A stretch of 46,029 nt of DNA from Gordonia effusa NBRC 100432 (GCF_000241305.1 NZ_BAEH01000014.1:1-46029); one strand, 5' to 3'; shown: positions 1 through 9,235, counted from the stretch's first letter. Notes: generated by a model not told the origin, from the letters alone. Program-made: numbers and translations.

Positions 1-183
1 CTTGTATCCCTTCAGCTCACATTTCTTCTGGAAAGAGGAGATCAGCTTTGAACGAGCAGATATGTCATGCGGCTTGATACTCGCCTCGACTAGCAACCTA
101 GCTAGGTAGTCCTGTATTTCAGCGGCCGCTTGCGGCAGCCAGTCCCAATTCGTGTAGTCGACGTCAACGTGTCCTGCTGTCAC
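1..183 (-). CDS. Possible RelA/SpoT-domain protein, N-terminal part only
   Basis: An open frame runs from GTG at 183 off the left edge and gives 61 residues. A TGA lies in frame a few codons upstream, so GTG 183 is the first possible start, with a purine-rich GGGGGAG just before it. The visible part contains SARSKLISSFQKKCELKGY. This resembles the 'SRxKxxxSxxxKxxxKGY' stretch at the entrance of RelA_SpoT nucleotidyltransferase domains (alarmone synthetases, including small toxin-type ones). The catalytic residues would lie off the edge, so the assignment rests on one short motif. G+C is visibly lower than in ychF next door, which fits acquired DNA. The coding call is moderately safe; the function is a guess. 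Confidence 0.4.
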   Translation of the reverse strand, partial: MTAGHVDVDYTNWDWLPQAAAEIQDYLARLLVEASIKPHDISARSKLISSFQKKCELKGYK

Positions 184-383
184 GACTCCCCCAGGTCACG
201 GCGGGCGCAAGCCTCAACTCGCGCAGACGGATGAGTGTCAGGTCACCGTATCAAGTTCATCACGATAACGCCGCGCATACGCGATCCTGCACCTGGACTG
301 CCATCGGCGCTGAACTCGATCTCGCGGTCGCCTCCTCATAGAAAGTCCTCCATCTTGAGGACGTCGGAGTCCTGTGCCAACTA

Positions 384-1463
384 CTACACGTTGAACCGGA
401 ACTCGACCACGTCCCCATCGGCCATGACGTAGTCCTTGCCTTCCATCCGCACCTTGCCGGCCGCCTTCGCCGCCTGCATCGAGCCCAGCTCGTCGAGGTC
501 TTCAAAGCTGACGATCTCGGCTTTGATGAAGCCCTTTTCGAAGTCGGTGTGGATCACGCCAGCGGCCTTGGGAGCCGTGTCGCCGCGGTGAATTGTCCAC
601 GCGCGCGCCTCTTTTGGCCCCGCGGTGAGGTAGGTCTGCAAGCCGAGCGTATGGAAACCGGCACGCGCGAGCGAGCGGAGTCCGGGCTCATCCTGGCCGA
701 TCGAATCGAGCAATTCTTGCGCGTCCTCCTCATCGAGTTCGAGGAGCTCGCTCTCGACCTTGGCGTCGAGGAATACGGCGTCGGCGGGTGCGATGGTGTC
801 GAGCAGTTCCTTCTTGCGCGCGTCGTCGGTCAGCACCGATTCGTCGGCGTTGAACACATAGAGAAACGGCTTGGCAGTCATCAGGTGCAAGTCGCGCACC
901 GCATCGAGGTCAAACGAATCCTTTTGGGAGAACAGGGTTTTGCCCTCGTTCAGCAACTCGGATGCTTTTTGAGCCGCTGCCAATGAGGCAACCAAATCCT
1001 TGTTCTTTCGCGATTCCTTCTCCAGACGCGGAATCGCCTTTTCGAGCGTCTGCAGGTCGGCGAGGATCAGCTCGGTTTCGATGACCGCGATGTCGGCGAG
1101 GGGATCTACCCGTCCGTCGACGTGCACAACGTCGTCGTCGGCGAATACGCGCACCACCTGACAGATGGCGTCGGCCTCGCGGATGTTGGCGAGGAATTGG
1201 TTACCCATACCCTCGCCCTCGGACGCGCCTTTGACGATGCCGGCGATGTCGACGAACGACACCGTTGCCGGCAGGATGCGCTCGCTGCTGAAGATTTCCG
1301 CGAGCCGGTCGAGCCGTTTGTCGGGCAGCTCAACCACGCCGACGTTGGGCTCGATGGTCGCGAAGGGGTAGTTCGCGGCCAGCACGTCGTTACGGGTCAG
1401 CGCATTGAACAGGGTGGACTTGCCGACGTTGGGCAGCCCGACGATTCCGAGGGTAAGACTCAC
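384..1463 (-). CDS. ychF: Redox-regulated ATPase / GTPase-like YchF (Obg family)
   Basis: YchF/OLA1 is a conserved cytosolic P-loop ATPase of the Obg family that binds ribosomes and takes part in stress and redox responses. The 359-residue product has G1 GLPNVGKST (residues 9-17), the G3 region [16 protein letters not shown], an NADE-type G4 element (FNADES), and a C-terminal TGS domain ending [16 protein letters not shown]. Family proteins are about 360 residues. The frame is open much further upstream, but homology starts at GTG 1463 ([14 protein letters not shown]), so that start was chosen. It lies 26 nt downstream of the MTHFR-like gene on the same strand and is probably co-transcribed with it. 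Confidence 0.96.
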   Translation of the reverse strand: MSLTLGIVGLPNVGKSTLFNALTRNDVLAANYPFATIEPNVGVVELPDKRLDRLAEIFSSERILPATVSFVDIAGIVKGASEGEGMGNQFLANIREADAICQVVRVFADDDVVHVDGRVDPLADIAVIETELILADLQTLEKAIPRLEKESRKNKDLVASLAAAQKASELLNEGKTLFSQKDSFDLDAVRDLHLMTAKPFLYVFNADESVLTDDARKKELLDTIAPADAVFLDAKVESELLELDEEDAQELLDSIGQDEPGLRSLARAGFHTLGLQTYLTAGPKEARAWTIHRGDTAPKAAGVIHTDFEKGFIKAEIVSFEDLDELGSMQAAKAAGKVRMEGKDYVMADGDVVEFRFNV

Positions 1464-1489
1464 GGGGAGCCAGTCTATCGGCAGGCGCC

Positions 1490-2410
1490 TCAGCGCAGCC
1501 GACGCGTACGCAGATGGCTCGCCAATCGCACCGACGCCTCGATCTCCGCCTTCCGGATCGATACGCTCTCCACGTTGAATCCATGCGGCATCCCCAGATG
1601 CTCGCAGAACGACGTCAGCTCCCGAGCGGCGAGGATGCACTGGTCATACGACGTCGCCAATGGATCGGGGGCGTGGGACAGATCGTTGCGGACCCATCGC
1701 GGAACGTCGACGCCGAGCCATTCGAGGAATTCGACCGTCTTCATCGACCCGACGACCGACAGCGTGAAAATCACTGGCACCGGCTTTAGACCCGCATCCT
1801 CACATGCGTAGAAATAGTCCGACACCATGCTCTTGGCCGCCGATGTGTCGTAGACGACCTGCGTCACGAAGAACGACGTACCGGCCTGCTGCTTGCGAAT
1901 CAGCCGCGAATGTTCGCCGCCGCTGTGTGAATGTCGCTCGGGAATGGCCACCCCGCCGAGCCGCATAGTTGGCGCGACTTCATGCCAGAGCTTCTGCGCA
2001 CTCGGCAGATCGGTTCGGCACACTTTGCCGCCGGTCGACGCGCCGACGAAGGTAGTCAGCACTTTGGCCGGGTCTTGTGCCGCCAGCCAGTCGGTCAGCT
2101 CGGACTCTTCGTATTTACCGACACACCGATATACGACGACGGGCTTCTCCCAGCCACCGAGATGCTGTTCGTAGAACGCCGCCGGATCCTTCGTCGGCAA
2201 GTAGGGGAACGGACGCTCATTCGGATTGCGATCGCTCTCGTCGTCGATGTCGTAGAGGATCAGCCCGTCGACGTCGACCGCCTGTAGCCGTTCAATGGTG
2301 ACGTCGGCGATCCGCTGAGCCTCTTCAGGCGACGTCGATCGGCGCGGCGGGGTGATGCTGAACAGCAACAACCCGTCTTCACGCCCCGCGATTCGATCTG
2401 CCAGTCCCAC
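1490..2410 (-). CDS. Methylenetetrahydrofolate reductase-like protein
   Basis: About 306 residues of the MTHFR TIM-barrel superfamily. The N-terminal strand SITPPR stands where canonical MetF has EFFPP, followed by YDIDDESDRNPNERPFPYLPT, then a His-containing loop (ERHSHSGGEHSRL) and FFVTQVVYD. This matches the short, divergent MTHFR-type proteins of mycobacteria (Rv2172c class), some relatives of which reduce methylene-THF with NADH without flavin. Whether this copy has that activity is inference. The frame begins at GTG 2416, but GAGGGA sits directly against that codon and 6 nt before GTG 2410, so 2410 is preferred. It is divergent from alkB, with about 170 nt between them. Confidence 0.78.
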   Translation of the reverse strand: MGLADRIAGREDGLLLFSITPPRRSTSPEEAQRIADVTIERLQAVDVDGLILYDIDDESDRNPNERPFPYLPTKDPAAFYEQHLGGWEKPVVVYRCVGKYEESELTDWLAAQDPAKVLTTFVGASTGGKVCRTDLPSAQKLWHEVAPTMRLGGVAIPERHSHSGGEHSRLIRKQQAGTSFFVTQVVYDTSAAKSMVSDYFYACEDAGLKPVPVIFTLSVVGSMKTVEFLEWLGVDVPRWVRNDLSHAPDPLATSYDQCILAARELTSFCEHLGMPHGFNVESVSIRKAEIEASVRLASHLRTRRLR

Positions 2411-2500
2411 AACCACTCCCTCACCGACGATTGGCGACCATCGTACAAAAGTCCCATCGTCGGCCTCGGAATGGTCGGACGTCTCCGGTCTTCATCGCTT

Positions 2501-2520
2501 TACAAATTCTACTGTTTGTA
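2501..2520. promoter_or_regulatory. Inverted repeat in the alkB promoter, candidate AlkU operator
   Basis: TACAAATTCTACTGTTTGTA is an inverted repeat with arms TACAAA and TTTGTA and an 8-nt spacer. It lies between a possible -35 (TTTACA, 2499-2504) and a possible -10 (TAGACT, 2521-2526, 16-nt spacer). A repressor bound here would block the promoter of the alkB operon, whose last gene encodes a TetR regulator. The repeat is seen; the promoter and the binding partner are inferred. Confidence 0.55.
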
Positions 2521-2587
2521 TAGACTTCCGACGAATTACCTAGTAATGTCCAGTGACGTACACGACACAGCCCCTCAGGAGGTACCG

Positions 2588-3823
2588 ATGAGCACTCCGC
2601 TCGAAGCCCAGTCGGCACTGCCGGCGTCCGAATGGCGCGACAAGAAGCGCCATCTCTGGCTACTTGGCTTGATCCCACCGACCGCGGTCTTCCTCGCGTC
2701 CGGATTTGTCGCCGCGATGAATGCGATCGGCCACGGACTTCAGTACGTCTCACCGGCGTGGTGGTGGATCGGCCCGTTTCTGCTCTTCATCCTCCTGCCA
2801 GCGCTCGATGTCTTCTTCGGCCCCGACGGCGACAATCCGCCCGAAGAATTGATGGAGCAACTAGAGAACGACAAGTACTACCGCTATTGCACTTACGTCT
2901 TCATCCCGTTCCAGATGGCCAGCCTCGTCTACGCCTGTTACCTCTGGACAGCCGACGATCTGTCCTGGCTGGGCATCGACGGCGGACTATCGATCATCTC
3001 GAAAGTCGGTCTCGCCCTTTCCATTGCGGTGATGGGCGGCATCGGCATCAACACCGCACACGAATTGGGCCACAAAAAGGACGATCTGGAGCGCTGGCTG
3101 TCGAAAGTCACACTCGCGCAAACCTTTTACGGACATTTCTACATCGAGCACAATCGCGGCCACCACGTCCGCGTAGCGACACCCGAAGACCCGGCAAGCT
3201 CACGATTCGGCGAGACGTTCTGGCGCTTCCTGCCGCGCAGCGTGTGGGGCAGCCTGCGGTCGTCGATTGAGTTGGAGCGCAAGCGGCTCGACCGCGCGGG
3301 AAAGTCGTTCTGGCATCCGAGCAACGACGTCCTCAACGCCTGGGCGATGTCGATCGTGCTCTGGGGCGCACTCACCGCCATCTTCGGCTGGGAAATCTTG
3401 CCCTACATGGTGATTCAGGCAATCTACGGCTTCTCCCTGCTGGAAACCGTCAACTTCCTGGAGCACTACGGCCTGCTGCGGCAGACCACCGCGAGCGGTC
3501 GCTACGAACGCTGCAGTCCTCAGCACAGCTGGAATTCCGACCACATTTGCACCAACATCTTCCTCTATCACCTGCAGCGCCACAGCGATCACCACGCCAA
3601 CCCAACGCGTCGCTACCAAACCCTGCGTAGCTTCGACGGCGCACCAAACTTGCCCAGCGGATACGCCAGCATGATCACCCTCGCCTACTTCCCACCGATC
3701 TGGCGCAAGGTGATGGACCACCGAGTACTCGATCATTACGACGGTGACATCACCAAGGTCAATATTCAGCCGAATCGTCGGGAGAAGATCCTCGCCCGCT
3801 ACGGCGCAAGCACTGGGGCATAA
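2588..3823 (+). CDS. alkB: Alkane 1-monooxygenase AlkB
   Basis: Integral-membrane non-haem di-iron monooxygenase that hydroxylates n-alkanes at the terminal carbon, taking electrons from rubredoxin. The 411-residue product carries the family histidine boxes: H158-ELG-H162, H188-NRG-H192-H193, and H332-SD-H335-H336 followed by NPTRRYQ, plus NFLEHYG. Several hydrophobic segments precede and separate the boxes, as expected for six membrane helices. The frame is open from 2471, but AGGAGG at 2577-2582 is spaced for ATG 2588. It is the first gene of a tightly packed operon with two rubredoxins, a reductase and a TetR regulator, which is the standard actinobacterial alkane hydroxylase layout. Confidence 0.97.
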   Translation: MSTPLEAQSALPASEWRDKKRHLWLLGLIPPTAVFLASGFVAAMNAIGHGLQYVSPAWWWIGPFLLFILLPALDVFFGPDGDNPPEELMEQLENDKYYRYCTYVFIPFQMASLVYACYLWTADDLSWLGIDGGLSIISKVGLALSIAVMGGIGINTAHELGHKKDDLERWLSKVTLAQTFYGHFYIEHNRGHHVRVATPEDPASSRFGETFWRFLPRSVWGSLRSSIELERKRLDRAGKSFWHPSNDVLNAWAMSIVLWGALTAIFGWEILPYMVIQAIYGFSLLETVNFLEHYGLLRQTTASGRYERCSPQHSWNSDHICTNIFLYHLQRHSDHHANPTRRYQTLRSFDGAPNLPSGYASMITLAYFPPIWRKVMDHRVLDHYDGDITKVNIQPNRREKILARYGASTGA

Positions 3824-3834
3824 GGAGATTCACG

Positions 3835-4002
3835 ATGGCGACTTACCAATGCCCAGTCTGCGACTACATCTACGACGAGGCCAAAGGCGCACCGCGCGAA
3901 GGTTTCGCGGCCGGCACGAGCTGGTCTGACATCCCCGACGACTGGACCTGCCCCGACTGCGGCGTCCGCGAAAAGATTGACTTCGAAGGAGTTTCGGCAT
4001 GA
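3835..4002 (+). CDS. rubA1: Rubredoxin (RubA1 type)
   Basis: A 55-residue rubredoxin. The single iron is bound by two CxxC pairs, CPVC near the N-terminus and CPDC near residue 40, with the conserved aromatic/acidic stretch [15 protein letters not shown] between them. It begins [11 protein letters not shown] and is preceded by AAGGAG 7 nt before ATG 3835. It lies 11 nt downstream of alkB, and its stop overlaps the next rubredoxin in ATGA. Rhodococci and gordoniae carry two rubredoxins in tandem after alkB. The one with this N-terminus and the REKIDF end corresponds to the first, which in some species does not donate to AlkB efficiently. That functional difference is family knowledge, not visible here. 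Confidence 0.93.
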   Translation: MATYQCPVCDYIYDEAKGAPREGFAAGTSWSDIPDDWTCPDCGVREKIDFEGVSA

Positions 4003-4178
4003 ATTTCAAACTATTCCGTTGTGAACAATGCGGATTCGAGTACGACGAAGAACTCGGTTGGCCCGAAGACGGCATCGAACCCGGCACCCGCTGGGACGAT
4101 ATTCCCGACGACTGGAGTTGCCCCGACTGCGGCGCGGCCAAAGCCGACTTCGAAATGGTCGAGGTCGCCCGGCCATGA
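3999..4178 (+). CDS. rubA2: Rubredoxin (RubA2 type, likely AlkB electron donor)
   Basis: A 59-residue rubredoxin with iron ligands in CEQC (residues 8-11) and CPDC (near residue 41). It continues [18 protein letters not shown] and ends [16 protein letters not shown]. This pattern is typical of the second rubredoxin of actinobacterial alk operons, the AlkG2-like form that passes electrons from rubredoxin reductase to AlkB. Its ATG overlaps the rubA1 stop in ATGA, and its own stop overlaps the rubB start in ATGA, so translation is probably coupled through all three genes. Confidence 0.94.
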   Translation: MNFKLFRCEQCGFEYDEELGWPEDGIEPGTRWDDIPDDWSCPDCGAAKADFEMVEVARP

Positions 4179-5422
4179 GCGCCCAGGACACCGCACACGT
4201 GGTGATCGTCGGCACCGGAATCGCCGGAATCACAGCGGCAGAGGCGCTGCGCGCCAACGGATTCAACGGTCCGATATCGGTGATCGGCGACGAGCCGGAG
4301 CTACCCTATCGCCGAACCGCGTTGTCGAAGGATATCGTCGGCGCGGATCTCTCGACGGCCAAAATCACCCTGCGCAAGCCGGAGTTCTGGACCGACCGAA
4401 AGATCGAGATCCACACCGACTCAACCGTCAGCTCGGTCGACACCTCACGGCGGACGGTGCGGCTCGCCGATGGCAGCGAAATCGCCTACACCGCACTAGT
4501 GTTGGCCACCGGCGCGGTCACTCGACGGTTTGATTGGCTAGCACCCGACGTTGCCGTCCTGCGTACTCGTGCGGACGCCCTTGCGGTGAAAGCGCAACTG
4601 TCCCAATCGAAACCCCTGGTTGTCATCGGCGGCGGCCTCATCGGGCTCGAGTTGGCGGCGTCGGCGGCAGCGGGAACACCGGTCACCGTGCTCGAAGCAA
4701 CCGACCGCCCGATGGCACGTGTACTTCCCCCGGAGATTTCCGACCTCATCAGCGTGCAGCACCGCGCTCACGGCGTCGATATCCACACCAACGCCGTCGT
4801 AACGGCGGCTACCACCGACCAGGTGGAAGGTCGCGGATTCAACTCGCCCGGCGGGGCGTTCGTGGTCGCCGCCCTCGGCTCCACGCCGAATATCCATCTC
4901 GCAGGTTCGGCAGGTATTCCATTGGGCACCAGCGGGATTCAGGTTGACGCGCACTTGCGAACCAACACGCCGGGTGTTTACGCGGCGGGTGATGTCGCAG
5001 AGTATCCACACCCGCTGACCGGTCTGCACCATCGCTCCGAACACTGGCTGACCGCCGGCGATCAGGGCAAAGTCGTCGCGGCGACAATCCTCGCCGACCT
5101 GGGTGCCGACGTCGAGTTCACCACCACGCCAGTGCCATTGGCCTGGACCGTGCAGTACGGCATCAATATCCAGATCGCCGGCTGGCCCGGTGCCGGTGAC
5201 CGGATCACGGTCGAGGGGTCATTGGCTGACCTTGACGCGACGGTCCGTGTCTTCGACGGCGAACAAGTGATCGGCGCGGTGAGTATCGGCCGCCCGGCCC
5301 AGGGCCGCAAGACTCGCGAGGAGATCGCCGCATGTTTGCCCCCACTCCAGTCCCCCGTCGCCGCGTGGGCGGCCCCGCTAGCCGACTCATCCCGAGCGTC
5401 GGCGATAAGCTTGGCCGGGTGA
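4175..5422 (+). CDS. rubB: Rubredoxin reductase (NAD(P)H:rubredoxin, FAD-dependent)
   Basis: A 415-residue flavoprotein that reduces rubredoxin with NAD(P)H to supply AlkB. The FAD-binding Rossmann motif [16 protein letters not shown] is at residues 9-24. A second dinucleotide motif, [16 protein letters not shown], is near residue 148 for NAD(P)H, and the FAD ribityl motif [11 protein letters not shown] comes later. The conserved YRRTALSK (Y-R-x-x-L-S-K) segment is near residue 45. Length and domain order match BenD/RubB-type reductases. ATG 4175 overlaps the rubA2 stop, and the gene's TGA overlaps the alkU GTG start. Confidence 0.94.
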   Translation: MSAQDTAHVVIVGTGIAGITAAEALRANGFNGPISVIGDEPELPYRRTALSKDIVGADLSTAKITLRKPEFWTDRKIEIHTDSTVSSVDTSRRTVRLADGSEIAYTALVLATGAVTRRFDWLAPDVAVLRTRADALAVKAQLSQSKPLVVIGGGLIGLELAASAAAGTPVTVLEATDRPMARVLPPEISDLISVQHRAHGVDIHTNAVVTAATTDQVEGRGFNSPGGAFVVAALGSTPNIHLAGSAGIPLGTSGIQVDAHLRTNTPGVYAAGDVAEYPHPLTGLHHRSEHWLTAGDQGKVVAATILADLGADVEFTTTPVPLAWTVQYGINIQIAGWPGAGDRITVEGSLADLDATVRVFDGEQVIGAVSIGRPAQGRKTREEIAACLPPLQSPVAAWAAPLADSSRASAISLAG

Positions 5423-6036
5423 CGGGCCGACGACCAACCTACGCCGAAGCCAGCAAGGCGCTGTTGCGCAACTCGCTGCTCGACGCACTCCACGATCTGC
5501 TCAACGATCGAGATTGGTCGGCGATAACCATGACCCACGTCGCGACGGCCGCGGGCGTGAGCCGACAAACCGTCTACAACGAATTCCGGTCACGATATGG
5601 ACTGGCCCAGGCGTACGCGCTGCGCATTGCCGGCGCGTTCGCCACACACGTCGGCGTCGCAATCGAGGCCCATGTCAACGACATTCATGCGGCTCTGTAC
5701 GCCGGGTTCAATGACTTCTTCACGTTGAGTGCACAGGATCCGATGATCCGGTCACTACTCGCGGGTGATGCCAACAGCGACCTTCTCAAGCTGCTGACTA
5801 CCGACGCGGCGCCGCTGATCACGGCGGCCAGCGACATTCTGGCGGCATCGTTCACGTCGTCGTGGCTAGCGTTGTCCGACACCGATGCGATACGCATAGC
5901 GAGGGCCATCGCCCGGATGGCGCTGAGCTATGTCGCGATGCCGCCCGAAGGTGACCGCGACGTCGCGGAGGATCTCGCGACCGTGATGGGTCCGGCGATT
6001 ACCGCTGTGCACCAGGACAATTCGACCGTCGACTAG
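5419..6036 (+). CDS. alkU: TetR-family regulator of the alkane operon
   Basis: A 205-residue TetR protein. The N-terminal helix-turn-helix is ITMTHVATAAGVSRQTVYNEFRSRYGLAQA (about residues 35-65). The C-terminal ligand domain is helical and varied. GTG 5419 is chosen because it overlaps the rubB stop as GTGA, continuing the operon's coupling, and because homology starts at [15 protein letters not shown]. AlkU/AlkX-type proteins at this position repress their own operon and are relieved by fatty acids or acyl-CoA made from alkanes. The palindrome in the alkB promoter is its natural candidate target. Its stop TAG (6034-6036) is immediately followed by the stop of the opposing gene. Confidence 0.9.
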   Translation: MTGRRPTYAEASKALLRNSLLDALHDLLNDRDWSAITMTHVATAAGVSRQTVYNEFRSRYGLAQAYALRIAGAFATHVGVAIEAHVNDIHAALYAGFNDFFTLSAQDPMIRSLLAGDANSDLLKLLTTDAAPLITAASDILAASFTSSWLALSDTDAIRIARAIARMALSYVAMPPEGDRDVAEDLATVMGPAITAVHQDNSTVD

Positions 6037-7212
6037 CTACCCGGCGGGCGCTGGATCACCCGGCGGGCCTGCGCCCACGGGCGGTGGGTCATCCACGTCG
6101 TCGACGATCTCTGGCACATTCTCGCCGGCGCGTTCGGCGATCTGCTCGTTGATGTACCGGAATACGACCGCCAGCGCGGCCGCGGCCGGCACCGCGAGGA
6201 ATGCGCCGGTTATGCCGAATAGGCTGCCGCCCAAGGTAACTGCCAACAACACGATCACCGCGTGCAGATCCATCGACTTGGACTGCAACCACGGCTGCAG
6301 CACGTTACCTTCCAGTTGCTGAACCAGCAGGATGATGGCGAGGACAATAAGTGCCTGCGTCACGCCGTTGGAGACCAGGGCGATCAACACCGCTAGCGCG
6401 CCGGCGACAAAGGCACCGACGATTGGAATGAAGCCGCCCAAGAAGGTGATAACCACCAGTACCGACGCGAGCGGAACCTGCAGGATGAATAGTCCGGCGC
6501 CGATCAGTGCGGCGTCGACGAAGCTCACGATCGCCTGCGTCCGGATGAAACCACCCAGACTCCCCCATACCCGCGACAACACTTCGCTCGTGTGCGTGCC
6601 CGAGGGGTGACCGAGGGTTCGATTGAGCCACGGCAGGAACTTGGGGCCGTCTTTGAGGAAGAAGAACACCAGAATCACCGAGGTAAACAGGGTGATCACA
6701 ACCGACGTGGCCGCACCGACACCGCTGAATACTCCCGACGCGATCGAGGACGCGCTCGACTGAAGCTTTTCGGTGATCGCATGCACGATGCGATCGAGTT
6801 GTTCATCCTTCAGATTGATCGGCGGACCCTGGATCCAATCCTGAAGGCGCTGAACGCCTTCGGTGCCTTTGGCAGCCAGCTCGGGTGCCTGTCGGACGAT
6901 CGACGGCACAATCCAGGTGAGAATGCCGGCCAGCACACCGATACCGAGCAACATCATCACCGCCGAGGCCGCCGCGCCTGGCACTCCCCGATTACGCATC
7001 CAGCGAACCGGCGGCCACAGGACGGTGCAGATAATGATCGCGAACAAGACCGGCAGGAGGACGATCCAGAATTTTGCCAGCACCCAGAAGAGCACCCAGA
7101 GCGCGATGGCGATCAGGATGAATTGCAATCCGATAATCGACGTGGCCCGCAAACCGGACAGAAAGACCTGTCCGCGAGTCGGGTACGCCGGTTTTTCCGC
7201 GGTTTCGCTCAC
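6037..7212 (-). CDS. AI-2E family / PerM-type membrane transporter
   Basis: A 391-residue membrane protein of the AI-2E/UPF0118 (PerM) family of proposed exporters or permeases. The hydrophobic helices are grouped as in the family: several near the N-terminus, a central soluble loop (LQDWIQGPPINLKDEQLD), then helices including FFFLKDGPKFLPWL, GLFILQVPLASVLVVITFLGGFIPIVGAF and LGGSLFGITGAFLAVPAAAALAV. The FLKDG and P-I-V-G-A-F elements are characteristic. The tail is Pro/Asp-rich. The start is GTG 7212 (SETAEKPAYPTRG). It converges on alkU with no spacer. Confidence 0.9.
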   Translation of the reverse strand: MSETAEKPAYPTRGQVFLSGLRATSIIGLQFILIAIALWVLFWVLAKFWIVLLPVLFAIIICTVLWPPVRWMRNRGVPGAAASAVMMLLGIGVLAGILTWIVPSIVRQAPELAAKGTEGVQRLQDWIQGPPINLKDEQLDRIVHAITEKLQSSASSIASGVFSGVGAATSVVITLFTSVILVFFFLKDGPKFLPWLNRTLGHPSGTHTSEVLSRVWGSLGGFIRTQAIVSFVDAALIGAGLFILQVPLASVLVVITFLGGFIPIVGAFVAGALAVLIALVSNGVTQALIVLAIILLVQQLEGNVLQPWLQSKSMDLHAVIVLLAVTLGGSLFGITGAFLAVPAAAALAVVFRYINEQIAERAGENVPEIVDDVDDPPPVGAGPPGDPAPAG

Positions 7213-7268
7213 CGGTAAATACTCACATACCGGTGCCGCATTGTGCAGGACCTACGCGGGCGGCACGG

Positions 7269-7619
7269 TCAGTGCCGACGGAAGAGATGACCGAGCTTGC
7301 GACCGAGAGCATCAATCGCGGCGAATTCCGCCATCGCCGGACTGACCTGCGCTGTCCCGAACTCGCCGACAGTCGCTGCCTGGTCGGCGCGCGGGTTCGG
7401 CAGCTGCGCGGACGTCGGCTGCTCGGGCACATATACCGGCACAAATCCGACCGCCGACAGCGCGACCATCGACTGGTCGGCCGATAGCGGGGTCGGACGT
7501 TCGGACTCCAACGCGGCTTCGATCGTCCGTGGCCCGTAGAGACCCATCATGATCTCCAGCCCCCACGGGGGTAGGTCCGATAAGGCATCTTTGTGATGCC
7601 GGTCACTCATCCAACTCAT
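7269..7619 (-). CDS. Small conserved-looking hypothetical protein
   Basis: I do not recognise this roughly 116-residue protein. It begins near MSWMSDRHHKDALSDLPPWG and continues GLEIMMGLYGPRTIEAALESERPTPLSADQSMVAL, ending in a basic LGRKLGHLFRRH. It has no signal peptide or membrane helix. The start is uncertain: ATGs at 7649, 7619 and 7610 are in frame and none has a strong ribosome site. Amino-acid composition and codon use look coding. It lies between the PerM-type gene (same strand, downstream) and the divergent alkA. Confidence 0.55.
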   Translation of the reverse strand: MSWMSDRHHKDALSDLPPWGLEIMMGLYGPRTIEAALESERPTPLSADQSMVALSAVGFVPVYVPEQPTSAQLPNPRADQAATVGEFGTAQVSPAMAEFAAIDALGRKLGHLFRRH

Positions 7620-7735
7620 GTGACCAGGATTACACGACCGGGCGTACATGCTGGGTAATAACCCTCAAAATTGGACCGAAACGCAATGGCGGATTTCCGC
7701 TAGCCTCGACGTCGGAACGCTGGCACAGTGAAGAC

Positions 7736-9235
7736 ATGCCCACCTCAACGACGGCCCCCGGCCTCGACTTCGAACGCTGTTATCGCACCCTGCAGGCTCG
7801 CGATTCACGCTTCGACGGGCAGTTCTTCGTCACCGTCTCCTCCACCGGAATCTATTGTCGCCCTTCATGTCCCGCGCAGACGCCACTGGCCCGCAATGTC
7901 GGGTTCGTGCTCACCGCGGCGGCGGCTCAGCATGGCGGCTTTCGCGCGTGCCGACGTTGCGCACCCGACGCTGTTCCCGGTTCACCGCGGTGGAACACCT
8001 CGGCCGACCTAGCGTCGAGAGCCATGCGATTGATCTCCGACGGCGTCGTCGAGCGCGACGGTGTCGAGGGTCTGGCCCGGCAATTGGGCTATTCGACGCG
8101 ACAACTGGGCCGCGTGCTGACTGCTGAGCTGGGTGCCGGGCCGCTGGCTCTGGCCCGCGCACACCGCGCCACCAACGCCCGCGTATTGATCCAATGCACG
8201 ACGATGCCCATGACCGACGTCGCCTTCGCAGCCGGTTTCGCCAGCATCAGGCAGTTCAACGACACGATTCGCGAGGTCTTCGCGTTGTCGCCGACTCAGC
8301 TACGCGAGCTCCGCGCATCACGAGCCCACGGCACGGCGGTGACGTCGGGGACCGGCGCCATCACGCTGCGACTGCCCTACCGCCGCCCGCTCGACGTCGC
8401 GTGGCTGCGGTGGTTTCTGGCCTCGCACACGATCGCCGGCGTTTCGGAGATGATCGATGACGAATTCGTCTGCACTGTGACGCTGCCACACGGACCGGCT
8501 CTGATCTCGATCAGAATCGACGCGGACGCTGCCCATGACAGCGTGGTCCTGCGGTTGCGTCATCTCGACATGCGCGATCTCGGCGTCGCGGTCAATCGGG
8601 TGCGGCGGCTACTCGACCTTGATGCCGACGCGCAGGCGGCCGATCAGTTGCTCGCCACCGACCCAGGCCTGCGACCGCTGGTAACCGCCGCTCCTGGCAT
8701 TCGGGTACCCGGCACGCTCGACGCCGCCGAAACGCTGTTCACGACCATGATCGGTCAGCAGATCAGCGTGCGCGCGGCCCGAACGCACCTGGGCAATCTC
8801 GTGGCCGAGTTGGGTGAGGCAGCGCCGTGGGAGGCCGACGACGGGCCGACGAAACTCTTCCCCACCCCGACGATGATTGCCGAGCGGGGCGCAGACGTGC
8901 TGCGCGGTCCGCGTCGTCGGATCGACGCGATCGTCGGCGCCGCGGAAAAAATCGCAGACGGTTCGGTGGAACTGCACACGGGTCTCGCTGCGTCAGATAT
9001 GCGTGGCCTATTGCGCACCCTGCCCGGGGTCGGCGACTGGACCGCGAATTATGTGTCGATGCGAGCCGCGGCTGATCCCGACGTACTGCTGAGCACGGAT
9101 CTCGTCGTCGCGCGTGCGGCACAAGAATTAGATATCGATCTGACCCAGACCACCAAGTGGGCACCGTGGCGCTCCTACGCGTCCATGCATCTGTGGCGGG
9201 CAAAGATTCTGCCCGCCACCTCCAAGACTCATTAA
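7736..9235 (+). CDS. alkA: Ada-type regulator fused to 3-methyladenine DNA glycosylase (AlkA)
   Basis: A 499-residue fusion for repair of alkylated DNA. Residues about 8-75 form the Ada N-terminal zinc domain with four cysteines in FERCYRTL, YCRPSCPA and ACRRCAPD, where the methyl-accepting Cys resides in Ada. Residues about 90-185 are an AraC-type HTH (MTDVAFAAGFASIRQFNDTIREVF). Residues about 205-320 are AlkA N-domain, and the rest is an HhH-GPD glycosylase (TLFTTMIGQQISVRAA, LRTLPGVGDWTANY). The protein probably senses methyl phosphotriesters, activates its own operon, and excises 3-methylpurines. It lacks the Ogt domain, which is supplied by the next gene 44 nt downstream. An inverted repeat GCGGA-TT-TCCGC (7689-7700) precedes a possible -10, TAGCCT. 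Confidence 0.95.
   Translation: MPTSTTAPGLDFERCYRTLQARDSRFDGQFFVTVSSTGIYCRPSCPAQTPLARNVGFVLTAAAAQHGGFRACRRCAPDAVPGSPRWNTSADLASRAMRLISDGVVERDGVEGLARQLGYSTRQLGRVLTAELGAGPLALARAHRATNARVLIQCTTMPMTDVAFAAGFASIRQFNDTIREVFALSPTQLRELRASRAHGTAVTSGTGAITLRLPYRRPLDVAWLRWFLASHTIAGVSEMIDDEFVCTVTLPHGPALISIRIDADAAHDSVVLRLRHLDMRDLGVAVNRVRRLLDLDADAQAADQLLATDPGLRPLVTAAPGIRVPGTLDAAETLFTTMIGQQISVRAARTHLGNLVAELGEAAPWEADDGPTKLFPTPTMIAERGADVLRGPRRRIDAIVGAAEKIADGSVELHTGLAASDMRGLLRTLPGVGDWTANYVSMRAAADPDVLLSTDLVVARAAQELDIDLTQTTKWAPWRSYASMHLWRAKILPATSKTH

Noticed and set aside
1464..1640. 59-residue N-terminal extension of ychF
   Set aside because: It overlaps the end of the MTHFR-like gene and the G1 motif must sit near the N-terminus in YchF.
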